The notes beneath the pieces were generated by a model. It was not told the DNA's origin. It made no database searches and saw nothing but the letters and a program-made list of their open reading frames with translations. From assembly GCA_022969175.1 (NCBI GenBank), contig JALJPB010000011.1, forward strand, positions 1-64,000: 64,000 bases of DNA, given 5' to 3'. Positions 15,850 to 25,289 of the stretch are shown here, piece after piece. This DNA is from Colwellia sp. (lineage in GTDB: Bacteria > Pseudomonadota > Gammaproteobacteria > Enterobacterales > Alteromonadaceae). The position numbers and the translations under genes are program-made. The stretch's first letter is position 1. Each line of letters begins with the position of its first letter.

Positions 15850-18800
15850 TTAAAAGTCATAACGAGCGGTAAACAAGAACGAACGAGGTGCTTGATAACT
15901 TTGGGCATTACCATAGTTAGGGCTTTTTGTCCCGATAGTAGAATCAAACTCAACCATGTCGTTGTAAGTTGTTGGTGTATCATCATCAAGTAAGTTAAAT
16001 ACTTTCGCTGATAATTGAATACGGCCATCACCGACATCAATGCTGTAGTTAGCACTCATGTCTAAACTCATGATCCAATCACCATGGCCACCGGCACCAC
16101 GAGGAGATGGTTGTCCATCAACATAAAAGTTTTGTCTGTCCCAGTCATCACACCAAGTAATGTTTTTGTCTGGTGCACATGAGTCAACATCTGTTGGATG
16201 GTAACCTAATATGTTACGAGCACGACCTTCTTGGGCTAAAAATACTAAACCAACATTAAAGTCGTCAGTAAATTCATAGTTACCAAATACTTTCACTTTA
16301 TGAGGAATGTCATTTGAAGTATTACCGTAAGAGTGATCAGTAAATTCTGGGCTATCGAATGAACCCGACCAACCTGGATCGGCTTGAGAATGTACACCAC
16401 TCACTAAACCTTCAGTATTACCTTCAGAGCGAGAGTAGGTATACGATGCTTGTAAAGTAGAGTTTTCTGAAGGTTTTCCTTCAAGGGTAAACTCAAGTGC
16501 TTGATACGTTCTTTCCGCTTTTGGTAAACCAATATACTCTGGAGACCAAGTAACACCTTCACCATCGCTGATAACACCATCACCATTTTGGTCATAAGCT
16601 AAACGCACTGGTGAGCCTGGGTTAATAACAATACCTACCCAAGAGCTGCTAATATCCCAATTAGGATCAAGCTTTGCAGCTTCTTCTGGGTTTTCATCCA
16701 TCCACTTGGTTAGTGTGTACTTCATGTTGGTATCTTCAATCGAAGAAATTAAGTCTTGATACAAGTAACGTGCACCAATAATCCAATTATCGTTCAACTC
16801 ATGAGTAACAGAAACAGAGATTTCATCACTGTACATAGGGTCAATATCAGCATCTACTAACGTTGTATAGGGCTGAGTAAATGTACCATCGCCAAAGTCA
16901 CGTAATAACATTGACTCTGAATTGGTTGGTAGGCCATCAGCACCAATTTCATCAAATGTTGCGTAATCGTATTGGTTAGTTTCACCTAACGTCATACGAA
17001 CACTAGTATTTGGCGAAATAGGCATGAAGTAACGACCATAGTTGATCGATAACTTTGTTACGCCGTCACCATTAATATCCCAAATAGCACCTAAACGTGG
17101 CGCCCATTGGTTAGACATATCAGCATATTTGTCACCTTCACCGGTGTAAGAGTCAAATGATGAATTACGTAAACCAATGTTTAAAGTAACTTCGTCAGTA
17201 ACATTCCAAGTATCTTGGATGTAAAAAGCATAGTTATTAGACTCTGCAGTACCAACACGATCGTACTGACGAGCTTTGGTATATTCATCACCCACACCAA
17301 TCGAAGTTACCGGGCCTTGACCAAGGTCTTCACGATGACCATTGATCCAATTAAGTGTACCTGAAGTCATAATGCGGTATTCATAACTTTTACCGTCACC
17401 GGCATAAACGATATTATCAGAGGTTTCTACCGTTTCTTGGCTATAACCAAAACGAACCGTATGATCGCCAAGTTCCCAATCTAAATCAACTCGAAACTGT
17501 GTACGTTTATCATCTTGCTGGTTGTATCTGTAGTTACCAACCCAATCACCTATTTTATCCCAGCCCCAATCATCACGACGATCCCAAACTCTTGATTGGT
17601 CTGGTGTCGGGTTAATTGATGCTGAATTTTGCTCAGTCACACCGTATACTGCACTTACGGTGATCTCATCAGTTATAATGCCTGAGTAGTTAACTGACCA
17701 TAAAGAGCCGCCCCAGCTAGATTTATCTGGATCACTAAACTCGCCATGTTTACCGGTATCGTAATCATAATCATTGTTTTCATAACGAGACTGTTCCCAC
17801 TCATTATTTAAAGCAGTAAAACCTAAGCTGTGTTCATCAGTAATGTACCAATCAAGCTTACCTAACCAATAATCTGCTTCTCTAGTTTTACGGGTAAACT
17901 TGCTATCCGCATTAGCGTATTCGCTGGTAGCAGATTGAGGATTGAAAACACCATAGAAAAACAAAGTATCTTGAATAATTGCGCCACTCGCATAAATGTT
18001 ATAACGCGTTCTTTCATATGAGTCTTCTTTGTTATTAGTTAATAACTTACCCGACTCAAAGGTATAACTGCCATCATCATTACTTATAACGTTGTAGCCA
18101 TAAGTATCAGGCGATTGAGAGCTGATGCTTTGAGGAATATAATCAACACTTACACCAAATTTAAAGTCATTATCACCTGACTTAGTCACTAAATCAGTAA
18201 CACCACCAATAAATTGGCCATATTCTGCTGAAACACCACCACTAACAATATTCGTTTGAGCAATAGCTTCCCAAGGGAAAGAAATATTACCTAAACCTTT
18301 ACGAATATCAGTAATATTTAAACCATTTAAGAAGTAACCATTTTCTGCCACTGATGAACCGTTGAACGATGCACCACGACCATAATCACCATCTGGATCA
18401 GCCGCTAGAGAAGTACCCGGAGCAAGAAGTGCTACAGAGGTCAAGTTTTGACCAACTGGCAACCTAGCTAAATCTTCGGCTGTTAATACCAATTGTGTCG
18501 TTGAGTTCTCAAAATCAATCATTTGAATGTTTGAACCCGTAACACTAATGCGCTCAATGCCTTCTTCAAACATTGAAACATTGAATGATGATTTAGTACC
18601 GGCTTTAACTTCAATTTCTTGCTCTGAAATTGGTTCAAAGCCATTTTTAACTAAGCGTATAGTGTATTTACCAATAGGTAGGGCTTTTAAATTAAAGTTA
18701 CCATTTTTGTCGGTAACGGTAGAGCGCACTATACCTTTTGAATTATGCTTTATTTCAACTTGTACGTTGGCAAGTCTAGTACCTGCATCAACAACTATTT

Positions 18801-18930
18801 GTCCGGCAATGCTGCCGTTAATTTTATCCGAAGCAAAAGCCGCAGGCATTGACAACATTAACGCGGTACCAACAGCAAGAGCTGCTAGTGTTTTTTGTGG
18901 TTTAAAACCACTTTTAATTATATGAGACAT
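15850..18930 (-). CDS. TonB-dependent receptor with N-terminal carboxypeptidase-regulatory-like domain (Oar-like)
   Basis: A protein of 1026 residues in the outer membrane. In order: signal peptide (about 1-33), a carboxypeptidase-regulatory/CarbopepD-like beta sandwich (about 38-125, GNFNLKALPIGKYTIRL), the TonB-box-like IERISVTGS (about 128-136), a plug domain (about 140-250, LARLPVGQNL, GYFLNGLNITD) and a 22-strand barrel ending in the aromatic residue of TARYDF. Such Oar/SusC-type receptors in Alteromonadales import peptides or oligosaccharides, and the neighbouring S9 and M16 peptidases favour peptides (inference). AAGG precedes the ATG. Confidence 0.9.
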   Translation of the reverse strand: MSHIIKSGFKPQKTLAALAVGTALMLSMPAAFASDKINGSIAGQIVVDAGTRLANVQVEIKHNSKGIVRSTVTDKNGNFNLKALPIGKYTIRLVKNGFEPISEQEIEVKAGTKSSFNVSMFEEGIERISVTGSNIQMIDFENSTTQLVLTAEDLARLPVGQNLTSVALLAPGTSLAADPDGDYGRGASFNGSSVAENGYFLNGLNITDIRKGLGNISFPWEAIAQTNIVSGGVSAEYGQFIGGVTDLVTKSGDNDFKFGVSVDYIPQSISSQSPDTYGYNVISNDDGSYTFESGKLLTNNKEDSYERTRYNIYASGAIIQDTLFFYGVFNPQSATSEYANADSKFTRKTREADYWLGKLDWYITDEHSLGFTALNNEWEQSRYENNDYDYDTGKHGEFSDPDKSSWGGSLWSVNYSGIITDEITVSAVYGVTEQNSASINPTPDQSRVWDRRDDWGWDKIGDWVGNYRYNQQDDKRTQFRVDLDWELGDHTVRFGYSQETVETSDNIVYAGDGKSYEYRIMTSGTLNWINGHREDLGQGPVTSIGVGDEYTKARQYDRVGTAESNNYAFYIQDTWNVTDEVTLNIGLRNSSFDSYTGEGDKYADMSNQWAPRLGAIWDINGDGVTKLSINYGRYFMPISPNTSVRMTLGETNQYDYATFDEIGADGLPTNSESMLLRDFGDGTFTQPYTTLVDADIDPMYSDEISVSVTHELNDNWIIGARYLYQDLISSIEDTNMKYTLTKWMDENPEEAAKLDPNWDISSSWVGIVINPGSPVRLAYDQNGDGVISDGEGVTWSPEYIGLPKAERTYQALEFTLEGKPSENSTLQASYTYSRSEGNTEGLVSGVHSQADPGWSGSFDSPEFTDHSYGNTSNDIPHKVKVFGNYEFTDDFNVGLVFLAQEGRARNILGYHPTDVDSCAPDKNITWCDDWDRQNFYVDGQPSPRGAGGHGDWIMSLDMSANYSIDVGDGRIQLSAKVFNLLDDDTPTTYNDMVEFDSTIGTKSPNYGNAQSYQAPRSFLFTARYDF

Positions 18931-19929
18931 TTTTCAACCTTATAGTTTTTTAGTGTTTCTATGAATAGCTAACCAAGAAAATCAAAAACTTAAAAAACAA
19001 CAAATGAAGGTTGATACATTTTATATTTCAATCAACTCTAGTTAGCTGCTCTAATGTAAGGGTCTAATGCTTGAAATCACTACCTACGCTTCCTTTAAAA
19101 AGCTGATGTTAGCTGATGTTTACATTAATACAGACAAAATCAACACCGATAAAACCAACACAAAACCCTTTAATATCAAAGCCAAACCAACATTAAATAT
19201 TGTATAACTTATCCATTGCTGTATTTTGCATATTTGCATAAAATAAAATCCATACTATAGAGAAAATACCTAGCATTGATAAAGTATTGACTAGTTATTC
19301 GGTGAAATCGTTTATAAATTCAACTAACAAACAAAAAACTGGCGACAAAAGTAATGCAGGTTATGTTTTTAAACCTAAAAAAAAACCGCTCAAATGAGCG
19401 GTAAAAAAAACAAAGTCTCTCATGAGAGAGAAAAATTCAAGTGAAATATTTGCACAATTACAAGTTGTACGCCTATTTCTGGGTCACACATAACGCCCTT
19501 GGTTCATAACCTTTAAAATATACTTACTCAATGATTTAACACCAGTAAAGAATACGTTCAGTGACTACGGACATCCATATCTTCATCCAGTAGCTTAATA
19601 AAACATACTCTGCATATTTACCGTTTATTAAGTTTTAGATATTCCTCTTGGTAAAAGGATTAAAAACTGCCTTTATCCAAGTCAACGTTATAAACCAATT
19701 GCGTTACTTATTAAGCTGGAATTTGTCAAAAAAGCCAAATGATGAAAGCTGATGAAAGCTTAGATTCGCTGATGATCGGCAGAGTAAAGTGCTATAAAAA
19801 CCAACCACGCCTACAGGAATGAAGTATCAACAAGGCTGGCCTCTAATTAAAGGGATAGACAATTAAAAACTAAACCATATAAATGCGGCATCCATCACTG
19901 AATTATTAGTAAGTAAAACCACCACAGCA
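18931..19929. other. One-kilobase non-coding gap between the M16 peptidase and the TonB receptor
   Basis: No convincing ORF on either strand. It holds the promoter region of the receptor (about 18931-19200), a tandem copy of AGCTGATGTT at 19101-19120, a minus-strand terminator at 19377-19402, a palindrome CTCTCATGAGAG near 19418-19429 and a tandem copy of GATGAAAGCT at 19741-19760. The terminator is about 530 bases past the M16 stop. Confidence 0.6.
19377..19402 (-). terminator. Rho-independent terminator, minus strand
   Basis: CCGCTC / GAGCGG stem extended by one A-T pair on each side, loop AAAT, followed on the minus strand by nine T. There is no T-run in the plus direction, so it acts on minus-strand transcripts from the 19.4-19.9 kb interval or from the M16 gene. 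Confidence 0.75.
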
Positions 19930-22761
19930 TTATTTATTTGTTGATTTTGTGCTATTTGACGACAAAACCAATAACCTATTTGCCTCTTTCCCGATAATTT
20001 GTTTATGGTAAAAAGATTCAAAATCCTGCTTTGATAAGTTTTTTAGCTGTTCGCTTATTCTCTCATCCTGATCAAAGTTTACATAGCCATTGTAAAGCTG
20101 ATTCGCTAACGCAGTGGTGTGCTTTTTAAGTGAAAACTCTGGCATATTAATTTTTTTAATGGCATTGCTGATATTTTCTTTAAATTGAGCATCAGACATT
20201 GCCGCTAGTTCGGTTGCATAATAGTGCAAAAAGTCATTACTGGCATTTTGTAGTTGCGTTGATTCTGCCGTTGATGATTGAACAATCATGCCTATATTGG
20301 CATTTTTATTGATCGATAAGTTATACATATTAACAAAGTAGCCAAGATTATGTTTATCGCGTATATCACCATAATATTTTTTTCGCATAAGAAAGTTACT
20401 CAAATAAAACAGTGCTTGTGAGTCAATTTCATTGCGACTGCCTTGAATAACATAACCCATGCCCTTGTCGGAATGAGTGGTAGTTATGTTATAAATAACA
20501 ATTTTTTCAATAGGTAATGTGGGCACTGCGGTAAAGTCGGTAATTTTACCTGATGCCAGTTGGCCACTATAACGTTCAACTAATGCGGTAGCGAAAAGAG
20601 TTAAAGAAGGCTCATTTATTTGACCGGCAACTATTCCCTGAATCTCATAGGAAGGTGTTTTTTGGCCATCAGTACCAAGCAATACTAAAAAGTCTTGAAA
20701 CGAGAGTGCTGCTAATTTTTGTAAAGCCTTGTCATTGCTATAATCTATCGCTGAGGACGCTTGATAGAGTGCATCTTTTATTTGGGTGCGTACCGCAGTA
20801 TCTTTATAATTTGATAATTCATATATTAGTTTTTCTTTCGCCGACAAATATTCTTGTTTGGTTATTTTTGTCTTAAAAAACTCAGAAAAAACATCGTTGA
20901 AATAGTCAAATAACGGCCCACTAAAGCCTGTCGCGGTAATTTTATAACCATACAGTGTATGTATTACCCTAGATTCTATTCCTGCAATATAGGCAAAATT
21001 TTCTTTATCGCTCAGCCTAGCGTTAGCAATATCGCTGTAGAGCTCTCGAGCTAATTGCTGTTGAGATAATTTTTCGACTCCCTCGGTTACTTCTCCACTT
21101 TGTTGGCTAAACAATCTAAAAACAGCACTTGTTTTGGGTGCCTTAAAAATATTAGTTTGTTGTGACCAAAGGGTAATTCCTGCTAAGTTAACCAATTTAA
21201 TCGGCTTTGCTTGCGGCTCTTTAGTTTTAAATGTTGTCTTTGAATCAATATAAGGGTTTTTATCAGGAAATCCCATGGATTTATCAGCAATAGTATTAGC
21301 CCAACGTTTTAATAAGGAAGGCTTGTAAGGCGTTATTTGGTAACTGGTTTGATAGAAGGGATCTACTTGATCAGTACTCACACTATGGTGGCTAATGAAT
21401 ACTTGCATGTTTTCAGGGACGATGTGACTAAGGTACTCAGATACATTTTTCTGAAAATCTACCGAACTTAACGCTAGAGTACCATGATTCAACCATTGCT
21501 CTTTGGGGTAAATAAACATGTCATAGTTAATAACCTCACTAATCCAATCTCCGGGCTCTTGCTCTAAGGGAAAATCAAACGCTCTTTGTGCCAGAATTTT
21601 ATCCTGGTCAAAAAGATAACTTGGCCATGGCTGAGCTTTCAATAAATGAATATATGAAAAAATAGCCTGTAAAACAGCATCGGTATTGGCAAAGCCTTTA
21701 GCGGTTAACGGTAGGTAAATATCGAGCATACCGTAATCTCTATCACCCTGTTCAATCACCTGAATTCTTTCAATTAATCCTTGTGCTGTTAAATAGTGAT
21801 GTAAAGAGCCTTTAGCTTGATCTACTAACAGTTGCTCTATAATTCTTCTGACTTGAACACTGGCAAGTGCAGACTTGGCAGGCACTTCAAAACGTACGTC
21901 CATAGAAGGGGCATCAGATTGAGTTTTAACGGTAATTTTACTACCTAACTGTGTTTTCAAATGAAGAGGAGCAACAAATAATTTACCTTTCAAAAGACTA
22001 GGTTTAATAGCTGATAAATATTTTTTAGCCAAGACCTTTAACTGGTCAATCGGTTTATCCGAATAGATCACCCACTTCATGTTTTGAGCACCATAATATT
22101 GACCAAAGTAATGGGCTAATTCTTTTTGAAGCAATGAGATATTTGAACCTAACGAGACTTTATTACCGGTATGAAATTTACTAAAAGTATGCTGTTGATG
22201 ACTTACCTGTTTCATCACTGACAATATTCCTCGCCAGTCACTTTTTCGACCATGAAACTCATTATCAACAGCGATTAACGCACTTTCAATGCTCTGCTTT
22301 TCCATTGACGGATTAACAATTAAATCAGTTAGCCGACTTAAGCCTTCATCCAAAGCATTGGTATTTATTTGGAAGTGATAACGAGTTACATCACTAAAAG
22401 TAGAGCCATTAGACCAGCCATTATTCTCTTTAATGAAAGTATCAAAGCCCGTTTTTTCTGGATATTTTTTACTGCCTAAAAATACCGCATGTTCTAACAA
22501 ATGAGGTAAACCTAAAAAGTTTTTAGGTGCGCTACGGTAACCTACGTCAACCATTAACGATACTGCTGCTACCTTAGCGCTAGGATCTGAAATAACCAAT
22601 ACTTCTAATTGGTTGGCTAAAGTAAAACTGTGGTAGCTGTTGGTGTCGTATTCACTTTGAATAATCTCATCGCTTGCCAATATCTTCAGCGAAAATGATA
22701 ACGTTAAGATCAAACCAAGTAATAAGTATTGTGGTGGTTGTTTGTAGCCGATGATATGCAT
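19930..22761 (-). CDS. M16 family zinc metallopeptidase (insulinase/pitrilysin type), exported
   Basis: A protein of 943 residues with a signal peptide (about 12-29). It is a single-chain M16A-like enzyme made of four repeated domains. The inverted zinc motif HLLEH is at residues 87-91 (His87, Glu90, His91) in LGLPHLLEHAVF, and the distal ligand Glu168 is in VDNEFHGR. The second half lacks the motif, as expected. Pitrilysin-type enzymes degrade peptides of up to about 40 residues in the periplasm. Upstream AAGGAA precedes the ATG. A second M16 enzyme (28526) is a shorter-spaced lipoprotein of another subgroup. Confidence 0.9.
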   Translation of the reverse strand: MHIIGYKQPPQYLLLGLILTLSFSLKILASDEIIQSEYDTNSYHSFTLANQLEVLVISDPSAKVAAVSLMVDVGYRSAPKNFLGLPHLLEHAVFLGSKKYPEKTGFDTFIKENNGWSNGSTFSDVTRYHFQINTNALDEGLSRLTDLIVNPSMEKQSIESALIAVDNEFHGRKSDWRGILSVMKQVSHQQHTFSKFHTGNKVSLGSNISLLQKELAHYFGQYYGAQNMKWVIYSDKPIDQLKVLAKKYLSAIKPSLLKGKLFVAPLHLKTQLGSKITVKTQSDAPSMDVRFEVPAKSALASVQVRRIIEQLLVDQAKGSLHHYLTAQGLIERIQVIEQGDRDYGMLDIYLPLTAKGFANTDAVLQAIFSYIHLLKAQPWPSYLFDQDKILAQRAFDFPLEQEPGDWISEVINYDMFIYPKEQWLNHGTLALSSVDFQKNVSEYLSHIVPENMQVFISHHSVSTDQVDPFYQTSYQITPYKPSLLKRWANTIADKSMGFPDKNPYIDSKTTFKTKEPQAKPIKLVNLAGITLWSQQTNIFKAPKTSAVFRLFSQQSGEVTEGVEKLSQQQLARELYSDIANARLSDKENFAYIAGIESRVIHTLYGYKITATGFSGPLFDYFNDVFSEFFKTKITKQEYLSAKEKLIYELSNYKDTAVRTQIKDALYQASSAIDYSNDKALQKLAALSFQDFLVLLGTDGQKTPSYEIQGIVAGQINEPSLTLFATALVERYSGQLASGKITDFTAVPTLPIEKIVIYNITTTHSDKGMGYVIQGSRNEIDSQALFYLSNFLMRKKYYGDIRDKHNLGYFVNMYNLSINKNANIGMIVQSSTAESTQLQNASNDFLHYYATELAAMSDAQFKENISNAIKKINMPEFSLKKHTTALANQLYNGYVNFDQDERISEQLKNLSKQDFESFYHKQIIGKEANRLLVLSSNSTKSTNK

Positions 22762-23015
22762 AAATTCCTTTTTATTTCAGTATTAGCTATTGGCGAAGTA
22801 GATTATATTTTTTGATCATGAATAACAAGAAGTAACCTCTATGCTTTGAGGGAACTGTGTCTTTTAAAATTGAATGATAAGTCAATAGAATGGCGTCGCT
22901 ATAACTTACGCGCGCTTAAGAAGTTCATTGATGTTGAAATATTCTATCTTAAAGAAGTTAAAAATAAAAAAATCAGTTTACGCGATTGCCATTAATCACC
23001 TGAGGTAATAAAGCT

Positions 23016-23474
23016 TTATAAATCCAATACAAACAAAGGCTGTCTAGTTTTAATTTTTTGGTAAAGTGTTTCGCGGTCATTTATCATCATTTGATAAACT
23101 GACTCAGGGACAAAAGTATCTTTTATTGTATTGTACGACCACAAAATTAGCTCAATCAACACCGGGAAAAGCGCTAGCCCCTGATCGGTTAATTGGTAGA
23201 TATTTTTTTTACCGTGTGTCGGATGAGGTAATTTAGTAATTATTTCGCATTGCAGAAGGCGTTCCAGCCGATCAGTTAAGATGTTGGTAGAAATACCTTC
23301 TCCTGAATGAACAAAGTGACCAAACTCATTCCGATTAGTAAACATAAGATCACGAATAATTAATAACGTCCAACGATCCCCCACTAAATCTAAGCCATTG
23401 GCTAAAGCACAGGTCGAACGCGCTTCATCTCGGCACGATTTAATTTTAGTTTTATTGGCTACAGTATTATTCAT
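23016..23474 (-). CDS. HxlR family transcriptional regulator
   Basis: A small winged-helix protein with the family pattern CALANGLDLVGDRWTLLIIRDL (core GDRWTLLIIRDL), then the recognition helix ISTNILTDRLERL and wing GKKNIYQLTDQG. ATG at 23474 starts 152 residues. A longer reading from GTG 23507 would run into the operator repeat and is unlikely. It is divergent from a GST gene, and the gap holds the inverted repeats described below, so it very probably controls the GST-MAPEG pair and itself. Several HxlR proteins sense quinones or electrophiles through Cys; Cys residues are present at the N-terminus (SCRDEARSTCAL), which would fit such sensing (inference). Confidence 0.88.
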   Translation of the reverse strand: MNNTVANKTKIKSCRDEARSTCALANGLDLVGDRWTLLIIRDLMFTNRNEFGHFVHSGEGISTNILTDRLERLLQCEIITKLPHPTHGKKNIYQLTDQGLALFPVLIELILWSYNTIKDTFVPESVYQMMINDRETLYQKIKTRQPLFVLDL

Positions 23475-23495
23475 TTGTCTATGATAAAAAATATG

Positions 23496-23570
23496 CTTGC
23501 AAAACACAAGTAACTTGTAATAGAGTAATAGTTACTTGCAAAACACAAGTAACTATTACTCTATTACAAG
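23496..23570. promoter_or_regulatory. Divergent operator region: 25-bp perfect inverted repeat and 19-bp direct repeat
   Basis: Bases 23514-23538 and 23546-23570 are exact reverse complements (25 bp arms) with a 7-base loop CAAAACA. The core GTTACTTG-N7-CAAGTAAC looks like an operator, and a 19-bp copy of CTTGCAAAACACAAGTAAC occurs twice (23496-23514 and 23535-23553). The right arm ends at the ribosome site of the GST gene (AAGGA 23568-23572). Confidence 0.7.
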
Positions 23571-23578
23571 GATTGAAG

Positions 23579-24229
23579 ATGCAAATTTATAGTTTTCCCA
23601 CATTTAATTTAACCAAAATATTATTAACGGCCGAAGAAACTGGCGAACCTTATACTCTTAATTTATTAGATCTTACCCAAGGCGAGCATAAAAGTGAGCC
23701 GCATGTTGCAAGACATCCTTTAGGAAAAGTACCTGCCGTTGAAGTTGATGGTAAGAATTATTTTGAAAGTAATGCTATTTGCCGATTTATTGCTGAGCGA
23801 AATGACTATAAGTTATATGGCAACTCACCAGAGCAACGAGCTTTAATCAACCAATGGGCTGACATGGCGACATTACATATTGGTAAATGGCTGACAGTGA
23901 TGTTTTATGAACGAAAAATTAAGCCGGTATTTTTTAGCGGTGAAACTGATCTTAGTGCTGTTGAAGAAGCTGAAACATTTCTAGCACAACAACTGCCACC
24001 CTTCGAAAATCAATTAAAGCAAACTGAATTTATTGCTGGTGATGCCTATTCTATTGCCGATATTATCGCCTTCAGCTATTTCAGTACAGCTGCCCATAGC
24101 GGTGTAGATTTATCAAGTTACCCTAAAATTAGTCAATGGCTTGAGAATATTAAAGCAAGACCCTCTTACGCCAAAGCAATGTCACATCTGCCGGGTAACG
24201 ACATTTTCGCCCTACTTAATCAACAGTAA
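23579..24229 (+). CDS. Glutathione S-transferase
   Basis: A 216-residue cytosolic GST. The thioredoxin-fold N-terminal domain ends with LGKVPAVEVDG (cis-Pro) and FESNAICRFIAE, the gamma-glutamyl binding Glu-Ser pair. The C-terminal helical domain contains FIAGDAYSIADIIAF with the N-capping-box Asp. It conjugates or reduces electrophiles. ATG 23579 is chosen over the TTG at 23573 because AAGGA sits 6 bases before it. It forms a pair with the MAPEG gene 33 bases downstream, and probably both respond to the divergent HxlR regulator. Confidence 0.9.
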   Translation: MQIYSFPTFNLTKILLTAEETGEPYTLNLLDLTQGEHKSEPHVARHPLGKVPAVEVDGKNYFESNAICRFIAERNDYKLYGNSPEQRALINQWADMATLHIGKWLTVMFYERKIKPVFFSGETDLSAVEEAETFLAQQLPPFENQLKQTEFIAGDAYSIADIIAFSYFSTAAHSGVDLSSYPKISQWLENIKARPSYAKAMSHLPGNDIFALLNQQ

Positions 24230-24262
24230 ACTTTTCAATAATTGTAAAGAAGGATATTTTTA

Positions 24263-24649
24263 ATGGTTATGTATTATTGCTTAGCGATCGCTATGTTTAT
24301 CCCTATTGCTCTATCATTAGGGACGGCTCCCTTTAGAATTAAACAATTCTCTGTGCCAAATTTTAATGAGCCTAGGGCACAAGCAGACCAGCTATCTGGC
24401 GCAGGCGGTAGAATGGTCGCTGCCCAAAAAAATGCATGGGAAGCCTTATTGTTGTTTACCGTAACTTTGTTTATCTCCTATGCAAACAACGTCAATGCGG
24501 ATCAAATCGCCTTAGCCTGTATCATTTTTATTATTGCCCGTATTAGCCATGCTGTTTTGTATGTTTTAGGTTGGGGTATCATGCGATTCTTAGCGTTTTT
24601 AGTGGCAGTAAGTGCGCTGGTTTCGATTATTACCCAAGCTATTTTTTAA
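24263..24649 (+). CDS. MAPEG family membrane protein
   Basis: A protein of 128 residues with four predicted membrane helices (about 3-22, 58-75, 80-98 and 104-125). The loop NEPRAQADQLSGAGGRMVAAQKNAWEA, here shown by its core GRMVAAQKNAWEA, is the conserved glutathione-binding region of MAPEG (membrane-associated eicosanoid and glutathione metabolism) proteins. It follows a cytosolic GST, so both genes point to thiol-dependent detoxification. GAAGGA precedes the ATG. Confidence 0.85.
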   Translation: MVMYYCLAIAMFIPIALSLGTAPFRIKQFSVPNFNEPRAQADQLSGAGGRMVAAQKNAWEALLLFTVTLFISYANNVNADQIALACIIFIIARISHAVLYVLGWGIMRFLAFLVAVSALVSIITQAIF

Positions 24650-24695
24650 TTGCCCAATTAAGTACTTAGTGTAAATACTGCTAAGAATTGATGCT

Positions 24696-24732
24696 AAATG
24701 GCCACTTGTTTTACTTCCACAAGTGGCCATTT
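24696..24732. terminator. Bidirectional terminator-like stem
   Basis: AAATGGCCACTTGT and ACAAGTGGCCATTT form a perfect 14-bp stem with a 9-base loop between the convergent MAPEG and GDYXXLXY genes. There is no strong U-run on either side. Confidence 0.6.
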
Positions 24733-24778
24733 ACATTACTCACCTTGATAACGGATGAATGAATCATCGCGGAACAAG

Positions 24779-25288
24779 TTAACCTAGTTTTTCTAAATTT
24801 TTATCTCGTAGCCCAACAAGTAACAGCTCACCACCGTTACCAACACGAAATTCACCATATTGAGCGCCTTCAAATATCTTTCTACTACCTTCTTCAAAAA
24901 AGAAAGCATTGGTGGCAAACTTTATCCGTCCTTTACGCAAGCGAAACTGCAATACCTGGGCTTCCTTCATTAAACTATCTGAATCAACATTAACAAAAGT
25001 GGCAACATTTTTGGCATCTAAGTGAACATTTACTAGGCCATCCATTGAATCATAATAGTGGCTATCAATAGCCACCAATTCCTTTGCTTTAAGTGCTGTT
25101 ATAATTTCACTCTCCATGGCAAAGCGAAGTGCCATGTAATCACCTTGCATTATCGAACGAGGGTCGACAGGCGCTAATTTAAGAAAGACAAGTTGACCAT
25201 TTTCTATCAAGGCTTCTTTTTTATAAATAGAGAAATTAACAACCAACAATATAAAAACTAGGGCCATTACTGCTATTGTTTTTTGCAT
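24779..25288 (-). CDS. GDYXXLXY family protein, membrane-anchored
   Basis: A 169-residue protein with one N-terminal membrane segment (about 3-22). The name-giving motif is MQGDYMALRF in the first half. The start is ATG 25288, immediately after the stop of the upstream DUF4401 gene with TAAGGACA as ribosome site; a longer reading would overlap that gene. GDYXXLXY proteins almost always follow DUF2157 and DUF4401 genes, as here. No activity has been established. Confidence 0.85.
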   Translation of the reverse strand: MQKTIAVMALVFILLVVNFSIYKKEALIENGQLVFLKLAPVDPRSIMQGDYMALRFAMESEIITALKAKELVAIDSHYYDSMDGLVNVHLDAKNVATFVNVDSDSLMKEAQVLQFRLRKGRIKFATNAFFFEEGSRKIFEGAQYGEFRVGNGGELLLVGLRDKNLEKLG

Positions 25289-25289
25289 A

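Noticed and set aside
23496-23570. Transposon end or MITE at the 25-bp palindrome
   Set aside because: No target duplication, no second copy elsewhere in the window, and its position between divergent promoters fits an operator.
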